Shown: piece after piece, positions 55,603-64,000 of the stretch | How the letters are laid out: every line of letters starts with the position of its first letter | How positions within the stretch are numbered: the stretch's first letter is position 1 | From: Branchiostoma floridae | Taxonomy: Eukaryota; Chordata; Leptocardii; Amphioxiformes; Branchiostomatidae | DNA: 64,000 nt | NCBI RefSeq assembly: GCF_000003815.2 | Contig: NC_049987.1 | Location: forward strand, 20,155,346-20,219,345 | Direction: 5' to 3' | The notes under the pieces: model-generated | What the model was told of the DNA's origin: nothing | Seen by the model: only the letters and a program-made list of their open reading frames with translations | Databases searched by the model: none | Made by a program: the position numbers and the translations under genes

Positions 55603-56650
55603 CGTTTCTGGTGCCTTCATATGAACAATCAACATATCAAATGAAATATAAATTGTCTGCAGGTCAGGAGGAACAAATAAAATAAAGTATTTCCAAAATG
55701 CATATTCATGATGATCCTCCAATCACGAATATGTGCTCTAGTAATTATTACTATTTTTTTCCAATTACATGTATCATGGTGTGCGGTGTGTTCGTTCATA
55801 TTTTTTAAACAACTACAAAAGAATTAGCAGCATATTCTAAGCATATTAATAACGTAAGCACACTCTATATTTATCTAGTATGCACAACCTCTTTAACATG
55901 TAACGTTAGTCTCCTTACATGGTAGAGCAGTCTAGCTAATAGACCATGTTTTTCAGCATTTTTTACTTAAGCAATGGTGAGTATGCCTCACGAGGTCATG
56001 AATCAATATCAATGATAAGTAACTTTATTAAATAATTTTCCAAATCCACAATGGAAAACTGTGACTATGAAATACACTCAACTGATATATGCTCCTTTTA
56101 TGAATCTTGTAAGGACTGTCCCTTTAATTACAATAACAGACTGTGGGGGAGGGGGGTAGTAAGGATAAAACTATCAGTCTTTGACGTTTTGTCAAACATA
56201 TTTCATCATCAACACTATCGCAGCCTGGGCGTCGGTCTCAATAGTTATTTTCCTGTTTGGTATAGCACAATTAATTGTGAAAACCAATAAACTACAATAT
56301 ACTTGGCAATGTCTCTTTGTTTTGTTTTGGTTGGTCCGAATCTACCATTACGTAATCATTCTTCTTTAATTGACACCATCCAGCAGAGGTGCACTTGTTT
56401 TCTTCTACGTGTTCTACATCTACATCTCGGTACATAAGACAGAGCCCTCGCTGTTAGTGTGTTGTCTGTGTTGAACAAATGCGATTAACTGTTTGCTTAC
56501 CACAAGCACCCCCAACCCGTATGGTTCGTCTGTTTGTTTTTTGGTTGTTTGTTTTTTTCATGGCTCAGCATGAATGACTCACCTTTAAATGAGGATGATT
56601 GACTCACGTTTAAATGAGGATTTTAGCAACTTCTAGCATCTTTACAGTAA
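55603..56650. other. Interval between the two monooxygenase genes
   Basis: No gene. Poly(A) signals AATAAA at 55676-55681 and 55681-55686. From about 56160 it repeats the LRR-Ig 3' flank/monooxygenase 5' flank sequence (ATAAAACTATCAGTCTT, then GCAGAGGTGCACTTGTTTT). Confidence 0.7.
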
Positions 56651-56654
56651 CGGT

Positions 56655-56705
56655 CCAATCACAGGATAGTTAAGATTGCTCGTTACCTTGGAAACACATA
56701 CGTCA
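56655..56705 (+). promoter_or_regulatory. Promoter elements of monooxygenase gene 2
   Basis: CCAAT (56655-56659), X-box-like GTTACCTTGGAAAC (56682-56695) and ACGTCA (56700-56705), 72-122 bp before the ATG. Same order and spacing as gene 1, but the inverted CCAAT of gene 1 is mutated (ATTGC). Confidence 0.55.
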
Positions 56706-56776
56706 TATATTAAATATCCAAGAGACAGCTGGTCACAAATCACCGATAGACGTCAGTGCAGGTTAAGTCAGTTAAA

Positions 56777-59700
56777 ATGGCCAGCTTGTTGGCGAGTTTT
56801 TGTGTTATAATTGTAGTTACCGCCATATTGGGGGAAAACGTTATAGCAGCGGACGACTTCACCCACCGCGAGTCTCTGGACGAAGAAGGAAAGTTCCAGC
56901 TTCTCTGGAAGTTTGACGACGAGAAGATCGAGTTCGAGGCCCAGGTGCAGACGACAGGATGGGTCGGCTTGGGTCTGTCCCCGAACGGAGGCATGCCGGG
57001 ATCAGACATCGCCATCGGCTGGGTCAAAGACGGGACTGCGTATCTCACGGTGGGTTCAATGCTATACGTGGTCTAAGCTGTACATGTAAAGATAACATTG
57101 AAACTACAAAACAGTGTCCTTAAACAGCCTCAAAACAGTTCAGTCCGATTGTTCAGTCTTCATACGTCCTGCAAGTATTACCTGACACACAGTCTTTTAT
57201 GTACAGATGTCTGGACATATAAACAGAAAATGCAAGTGAGTCACTGGGAGGAAAGAGTAACACAAAAGAACAGCATATTTGATAATACCACATTAACAAC
57301 ACTAAGCGTAACATAATTTGGGGAGATTTGTATGGGAGTGTGCTTAGAAAAGGGGACATCGTTACGCTGTTTGATTAAAGTGGTCATTCAAACTCTTTAA
57401 CACACAGGTCAACGTCCTACCGGTTTGTTTATCATGAACCGTTACGATGTACCTATTATTAGTCTAGTAGTAGTAGTAGTATTACCTTTGATACTACTAT
57501 ACGGTGGTGGCTTACAATATGTGTGAGCATTGTGTACCAGCAGATTATACGGTAGTAGAACTTTTGCATGACAGCCAAAGTCTTCATGTTCAGTGTGGAA
57601 ATGAATATTGCTGCATGAAATTTGTCAACGCAAAATAACACAACAGCAAGTTTGTAATAACAGATATAACGTTCGCAACTAAACATGATATGGAAAAGGT
57701 AGCATGTCTTGGCAATAGTCATCTTGAAAAAGACGAAGTTTATGAGATAGGAGGTCATAGTACTAACATTCTAGCAAACTCCTTTCTAAAGCTCAGGTCA
57801 AAGACCTACCAATTTTTCTGCTCTGACGTCAACGAGGTTACATAATCTCCCACGTGACCTCAGTAGCAACGGTAGTGCCCAATGATGTCACCGCGTGGTA
57901 TTAACTACTTATCTACTGCAAACAACATGCCCTAGAAATGCTGAATGGTACTCAAGCTACAGCTCACGAATTCCTTTCGTTAGATTCGTAAGATTATATA
58001 CTTACCACAGGGCACCTGGCGCATCCCCGTCTTGTAATTATCCAGCGAAAGGGTATGTCACCCCGTAAGGGGCAGTATAACCCCGTCGTGTGTAAACATG
58101 TGCGATCACGTCGACCGATGATGATGATGATGACTTACCACAGCTCAGCAACCTCAACACGTGTTGTCCTGAGTTGCATTTTTTTTAATTACTCATAAAG
58201 AAATTCTCTTTGCTTTACACTCAGCTGCAATGTAACCAGTAACGTTACACTGATAATGTTACGATCTTTAGATTTATGACAATCTTTGGTGACCACATAG
58301 TGGGGAATCGACTACTACAACAAGGAAATGAACAAGAAAGCTTCACGTTGGGACATTACGCGCATTTCATTCGATCATATTTGGTTTTAATAGCCCCATT
58401 ATACTCTTTACAAGTTGTAAAATAGTCTATGATTATTGTAGAATTAGTGTCCGAGTTCCATCACCTATGGCAAAATGTTTACCTAAGGAGTTACCATATC
58501 GCGTCAGCCTGTCCATAGAACAATTATTTACAGGATACATTGAAGACCTAGCGCCACCCCCTTCAATGACAGTGTTAAACAAGAAGCAGCGTTTACAAAA
58601 AGGATATTCCCATTCCTTATCTTTCTCCAAACATGTTGTTCTCTGAGCCTAAGAAATGTCCTTGAAACCTTTGGTGTAGGACGGTCCGTTTTCCCAGAAC
58701 TAATTTTCCCACGAGGGTCAAAAACTTGCCTGCCTACAGTTTTATGCTTGATATTCAGAAAAGGCACGTGGGTGTTGCGTTTGGAATGCAAAGTTTCGGC
58801 ACAACGCCTTTTAAAACATCAATCGTTCATACGTGGGCATCAGTGCAGATACATGGTGGCTGCAGAAATCTCAATGTCTACATCACTATAATTTATAATG
58901 TCTTGCATCCAAAGGACCGGTATGCCGAGGCAAAGGCGCAGCCTTCTGTGGACGAGAGTCAGGACTGGGAGCTGGTGTCTGGGTACGAGAACGGGACTCA
59001 CACCGTCCTGAGGTTCAACAGGAAGCTGACGACATGTGACGTCAGGGACCGCGTCATCAACGTGCGTAATAGATACGCAAATAACGACTTTGCCTGGTGA
59101 CATCAAACTGCATCAGATGAGAATACAGTAGCATCGTCAAAGCGGAATAAGATGCAGTAGAATATGAATAAGACTAAAATAGAAAATAATCTAATGGACC
59201 ATAATAAAGTAACGTTAGAGTAGACTAGAGTAGACTAGAGTAGAGTAGAGTAGAGTAGAGTAGAGTAGAGTAGAGTAGAGTAGAGTAGAGTAGAGAAGAG
59301 AAGAGAAGAGAAGAGAAACAATAGAATAGAACAGAATGGTATGGAATAGAACCGAATGGTATAGAATAGAACAGAATGGTATAAAATATAATAGAAAAGA
59401 ATAGAATAGAATAGAATAGAGTAGAATAGAATAGAAGAAAATAGAATAGAATAGAACAGAATAGAATAGATTCTAGATGATAGTATAATAGTAAAGGGAT
59501 TCCTAATTCACTGTGCTAATGTTTGGCGTCTCCAGGAGGACACCTTGCGTGTGCTGTGGGCGTGGCATGACCAGGATCCGGAGGAAGAGTCCGGGGTGAG
59601 CGGCCCGACCTACCACGGGACCAACAGGGGAGCCAGGGCTACTCTGCTTCTCAATAGGAAACTCACCGAGACGCCTACAACAGGGACTACCTACTCATTC

Positions 59701-62700
59701 GATCTGCTGATGAACAACGTGAGGGATCCTCTTCATACAATCTGAAGCTAAACCTTTAAAGATATGCACACCTTCGTCAAATAACTTATGTCGTCCTTTG
59801 CAGCCAAATCAGTGTACGTCTTCGTATAGCCCGACCCATCGTCGTCTGTCTGCCGCTGTTTCTCTAAGATATCTTGGCACACAAGTCTCCATTCTAATGG
59901 CATGACTAATGTTTTTGCGTTCCTTGATGGATCTACGTTACCACTAGGACAATGTCCAAGTTTTGCAATGGTTATTTATTCCGTTGCAGGTCCCCATTCC
60001 CGATAACCAGGACACGACGTACTGGTGCCGTGTGTTCCAGATGCCGAACCTGCCCAGCAAACACCACATCATAAAGGTACGTGACGGGTTCAACTTGCTG
60101 AAAAATAACATACTTGGAGTTCACAGAGCCATATTAGCATACTATCGACGATTAAACATTGAAAAATTCTGACAACAATGCTTCAACTGTTTTGTGGTGA
60201 AAACGTCTTCTGTAAATGTTGCTAACGCTGTGTTATACACTACCACTTGGAGACATGAAATATTTCGCTTTTCATCAAGCCATTATGGTACACAAAAGTA
60301 AGAAGATTCGTTCTTTATCTCCGAAATTCGTTGAGAATCTTTCGAACCTCGCAGTGACGCAAGCTTGACGCAAGTGCAATGAGAGTGCACCTTTAAATAA
60401 CCAATCTTTTATCTACCTAATCCCGATCAATGTTACTTCAGGTGGAACCCATCATCACTCCTGGTAACGACGGCATTTTTCACCACGTGCTGCTCTACAA
60501 GTGCAGAACGATCCCCAACATCACCATCGTGCCAGAGGAACATCCGGGACATGCGTGCCAGTCTCCCAACATGCCTAGCGACTGGTATGGCTGTTACGGA
60601 GGAAGCATCGTTGCAGCATGGGCCATTGGCGGAGGGGTGGGTCAGGAACCTTGTTCTGTTTCCATGGTTACGTTATGTTTCCATGGTTACCTTGCTGATT
60701 ACAGTTTCATTGTACAGCGTAATCTTAGCTTTATTGGCACAACAAAAGTGCAGGGACTTTCGTAAGGTCTTATGTATGAATGCAGAAGACCTTACGAAAG
60801 TCCCTGCACTTTTATGCACTCTTACCTGCACCCTGCATGGAGAATGTACGCAAATGGAGTATGTTACATTGTAACATCAACGTTGACTCAATTTTCTTTC
60901 ACACTACTGGTTCTGATGTCTAAAACATTCTTTGACATATTCACCTATTTGTACACAGTAAGGGATATATCCTCAAAGAATATGATATTAAAGATGGCAT
61001 GTATCTCTCTGCATATTCAGTACACCAATGCTGTTAGATAGAGTGGGTGTCTAGTTAACAATGATGCTTCTTCCCTTCCTCTCAGGACGTAATCTATCCA
61101 GAGCACGTTGGTTACCCAATAAGTGACAGCGAAGACAGCGGGTACGTGCTGATGGAGGTGCACTACGACAACCCCCAACTGGAATCAGGTCAGGAATCTT
61201 TAAAGGTCGCAAAGTTTTAGATAAAGTTCACCCAGAGAAAGAAAACCATTGATTCTGAAGCAGGATGTAAAGGTACACTCTCACTGCACGTCAAGCTTGC
61301 GTCACTGCGGTGTTCGAAAGATACTCAACGAATTTCAGAGATGCATGTAAAGAACAAATTTTCTTACTTTTTGTGTATTTTGTCGTCTTCTAAGACATAC
61401 CTTTACGTATAGCGCAATATCTAAATTATAAAAATCAGAGAAAATAGCAAATCAGTGACGCAGTGAACAAACCCCGCAGTGGCGCAAGCTTGACGTAAGT
61501 GCCGGAAGAGTGCCCCTTTAGGAAGTTATTATAAATATGTATAATATGAAAAGGAGAAGGACAGGAAGGGTTCGGCTTCCAATACCGGTACCGTGTCCTA
61601 GAAAACGTGTATTAGCAACTTTCTGTCCCCATGGCCTTAAATGTCTATGAGATTACCTTTACCCGCCTGCCTTTACACAGGTATGTACGACAGTTCCGGG
61701 ATCAGAATGATGTACACACCGGAGCTGAGGGATAACGATGTTGGGACCTTGGAGGTCGGCGTCATTGTGAACAAGTATCACGCCATCCCTCCTCGTGCCG
61801 TGGACTTCAAGTCTGCAGCGTTCTGCAGTTCGCACTGTCTAAACGCAGTGAGTCAAACATCTTAATGAGTCCCGCCAAGCTAAAAAAACAGCAGGGGTTT
61901 GTCTCTTCAGTCTCGTCAAGCTTAAGTAAAAGTAGAGATCAGTCAGATAGTTTGTCATACGATCTGATCCGCCAGAAAAGATCCAGCGGTCCGTGGACTG
62001 TAACTGCACATCGCTCAGTAATAGTAATTTTTTTTGTATGAACGCCTGACCTCATCAATGATCTTTACAGACACGCGACTTCAGCAATGATTTGTACTGA
62101 CACCTGAAGCTAGTAACGATTCGACGTGCGCTTTTTGACGATTGTTGGGTGATTTTCAATAGTGTTAAGTGTCTCCAAGCAGATTCTACAATGGTATAAG
62201 ATAGTACCAAACTGGCCAACATGTGTTGTCAGCTAAAAGTAGCGAAACACACTCCTCTGCCAGCTTCTGATACTTATGCTACCGTAGGATCTGCTTGGAG
62301 ATTAAGTGTTAAGCATCAACACCGTTTGAGTTCTTTTGAATCCAGTACATGGAGGAGCTCGGAGAACCCATCAAGATCATCGGAGTGATGCTGCACGCCC
62401 ATCTGCTGGGCGTCAGGCTGAACGCCAGGCTGATCCATAACGGCGTGGAGACGGACATCGCACGGGACGACAACTACGACTTCAACCTGCAGAACATGAG
62501 GATGCTGAAGGAGGAAATCACCGTTTATCCGGTACTATACGCCATTCCATTATTTGCGTTAACATACTAACTTAAAGTGATGAGACAGCTTCGTTTACCC
62601 AACAAAACGTGTCCATAGACCTTAATAGTGCCTCCTTCCACAGTGCTGCTGTCTAATCACATCCAAACGTTATCAGTATCAGTACATAGTTAATTTTGTA

Positions 62701-63423
62701 TTGCTCACAGCCTAAATGCTCCTTCTTGAAGCAAGTGTATGGTTTGGTTGGAAAGGATAGATAAGAGCAACAGAGCAGCCTAGTATAAATGTGGTCTTCC
62801 TTTCCTATTTTGATCAAACTCCAATAAGTATATCTATTGGGAAAGAGGCAGTAGGTAAACGATATGAAATCGTCAATTCACGACAACAACAGTAGGTAAT
62901 GATGACCAGTCTGTTCCATAACTGTTATTCCCTCTACCTTTTACAGGGAGACACTCTGATTACTGAGTGCATCTACAACTCGGAACACAAAGACTCTGTG
63001 GTGTATGTAAGTAATGTTTTCCTTTTCCTTACACATTTACCTTAAAGATGTGTCATCGTCTTAAATTTGTCTCGACTTGACAATGGTCGAAAGCTCGAAG
63101 GAGATTTCTAACGTGCAATATTTGTTGATTTTTCCGTATATAGGATTGCAGAGAACATTGCTTAATTGTCTTTTATGCTGTCCTCAGGGTAGCTGATATC
63201 TGGAGTCTAAAAATGAATACATTGTTTTACCAATCACAAGAAAACAATGCTAATTAAAATCTTTTATACTGCGCGTTTTTTTCACTCAGGGAGGACTTGG
63301 TACACCACAGGAGATGTGTGAAAGCTTCTTCCTGTACTACCCGAAGTTCAACACGAGTTTTTGCGAGAGTATGCCGAACATACACCACACGGTTACTTTT
63401 GCTGGGGTCCAGGATTATGAACT
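56777..63423 (+). CDS. DBH-like copper monooxygenase (MOXD1-type), gene 2 (3' partial)
   Basis: Tandem paralogue of gene 1 with the same exon pattern: 56777-57049, 58915-59061, 59536-59718, 59990-60076, 60442-60636, 61086-61188, 61681-61847, 62346-62531, about 62949-63006 and 63290-63423. Signal peptide (MASLLASFCVIIVVTAILG) and DOMON domain. Copper ligands FHHVLLYKC, EVHYDNP, LHAHLLGV and GTPQEMC are all present, so it should be catalytically competent. Exon 5 is one codon shorter than in gene 1. Exons 11 and 12 are not found before the window ends; a 198-N gap and a MITE follow. Exons 1, 2, 3 and 8 are nearly identical in DNA to gene 1, whereas exons 4-7, 9 and 10 differ at many silent sites. 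Confidence 0.92.
58010..58132 (+). mobile_element. 3' fragment of the tRNA-derived SINE
   Basis: GTCACCCCGTAAGGGGC, then GTATAACCC, CGTCGTG and ACATGTGCGA match the end of the SINE at about 2730-2785. It is followed by a (GAT)n tail. In intron 1 of monooxygenase gene 2. Confidence 0.75.
59210..59480. repeat. (TAGAG)n/(TAGAA)n repeat in intron 2 of gene 2
   Basis: Pentanucleotide array at the position matching 47215-47575 in gene 1. Confidence 0.95.
60283..60397. mobile_element. Partial MITE (one end)
   Basis: Shares ACTCTCATTGCACTTGCGTC (reverse complement) and the GCAAGCTTGACG core with the ends of the element at 61267-61521. Only one end is present. Confidence 0.6.
60744..60813 (+). other. 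Perfect 28-bp hairpin
   Basis: Arms 60744-60771 and 60786-60813 are exact reverse complements (left arm starts AAAAGTGCAGGGACTTTCGT) around a 14-nt loop. In intron 5 of monooxygenase gene 2. Could be a small-RNA precursor or a template-switch palindrome. Confidence 0.85.
61267..61521. mobile_element. MITE in intron 6 of gene 2
   Basis: Imperfect terminal inverted repeats of about 40 bp: AAAGGTACACTCTCACTGCA at the left, GAGTGCCCCTTTA at the right, and CAAGCTTG near both ends. No coding capacity. Confidence 0.7.
62172..62301. mobile_element. Short MITE in intron 7 of gene 2
   Basis: 130 bp with inverted ends TCTCCAAGCAGATTCTAC / GGATCTGCTTGGAGA, flanked on both sides by TTAAGTG, a 7-bp apparent target-site duplication, which is close to hAT-type behaviour. 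Another copy starts at 63950. Confidence 0.75.
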
Positions 63424-63613
63424 GTGCGTGTGAATGATTAACCTTATTCACAGTCTGACCAATGTGGTTGTTTCGTCCTTGTTAATGCAAAACGTTTTAC
63501 GCCAGCGTCAGTCCGTCTTCCGTTGCCAAGACTCTGCAGAAGAGCAAATGATCATACCTGGTGGTTTCCATTCAGGATTTTAAGATCGAATCATAGGTCT
63601 AAAATTGCTACTT

Positions 63614-63811
63614 NNNNNNNNNNNNNNNNNNNNNNNNNNNNNNNNNNNNNNNNNNNNNNNNNNNNNNNNNNNNNNNNNNNNNNNNNNNNNNNNNNNNNNN
63701 NNNNNNNNNNNNNNNNNNNNNNNNNNNNNNNNNNNNNNNNNNNNNNNNNNNNNNNNNNNNNNNNNNNNNNNNNNNNNNNNNNNNNNNNNNNNNNNNNNNN
63801 NNNNNNNNNNN
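63614..63811. other. Assembly gap (198 N)
   Basis: Run of N downstream of exon 10 of monooxygenase gene 2. Confidence 1.
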
Positions 63812-63949
63812 TATGGTATATAGTCTACGCTCATGATAAAAAAAACCTTTCCCAGCTGAGCCCGACTGTATACGGGGTGCACATATATGATGCATGTATA
63901 TATGTATGTGGGTCCAGAATCTTTATGGGTTTGGTGCATTTATTAATCT

Positions 63950-64000
63950 CCAAGCAGATTCCTCCGTGGAATAAGACAGTAACGTAAGCTGGGGAAGGAT
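63950..64000. mobile_element. Start of another short MITE at the window edge
   Basis: TCTCCAAGCAGATTCCTCCG, then GGAATAAGACAGTA, matches the left end of the element at 62172. It is cut by the window end. Confidence 0.6.

Overview
The window is eukaryotic and most likely cephalochordate (amphioxus). That placement is an inference from three things: intron-rich animal genes, leucine-rich-repeat plus Ig (LRR-Ig) receptors in a tandem array, and abundant LINE, SINE and MITE insertions. No bacterial features are present. Four assembly gaps (runs of N) occur at 35439-35538, 53271-53681, 54699-54798 and 63614-63811.

Layout. (1) 1-5311, plus strand: the 3' eight exons of a secreted matrix metalloproteinase (cysteine switch, catalytic zinc site, hemopexin propeller). 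Its introns hold a tRNA-derived SINE, a LINE fragment and tetranucleotide repeats, and two MITEs lie just downstream. (2) 6949-17069, minus strand: a five-exon gene for a 215-residue secreted cysteine-rich protein, assembled here from phase-consistent splice sites. Its large intron 4 contains an intact LINE (1074-aa endonuclease/reverse transcriptase) followed by a 5'-truncated, frameshifted LINE. Intron 1 holds a 1.75-kb foldback transposon with a broken THAP domain. (3) 17.1-41 kb, plus strand: four LRR-Ig single-pass receptors, each with one coding exon behind a putative non-coding first exon. The units are separated by fragments of the same unit: receptor-tail pseudogenes, orphan copies of the neighbouring gene's first exon, and at least eight more copies of a promoter-like block. 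(4) 42.2-63.4 kb, plus strand: two tandem DBH-like copper monooxygenase (MOXD1-type) genes. The first has 12 exons and is complete. The second has ten exons before the window ends.

How the parts relate. The secreted-protein gene and LRR-Ig1 are head to head. Between their first exons lies an E-box and then an RFX-type X-box, TGACGT and CCAAT module, which resembles the MHC class II X1-X2-Y layout. Duplication of this divergent promoter appears to have seeded the LRR-Ig array, and each larger unit carries the neighbour's first exon as a passenger. The receptors' cytoplasmic tails contain a 12-residue repeat centred on Y-D/N-N-P. It grows from 4 to 7 to 15 copies along the array and would present many Crk/Grb2-type SH2 sites if phosphorylated. 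Both monooxygenase promoters also carry a CCAAT, X-box and ACGTCA trio, and their upstream flanks match the 3' flanks of the LRR-Ig genes. The two gene families may therefore share duplication history and regulation. Exons 1, 2, 3 and 8 of the two monooxygenase genes are nearly identical while the others have diverged, which suggests patchy gene conversion.
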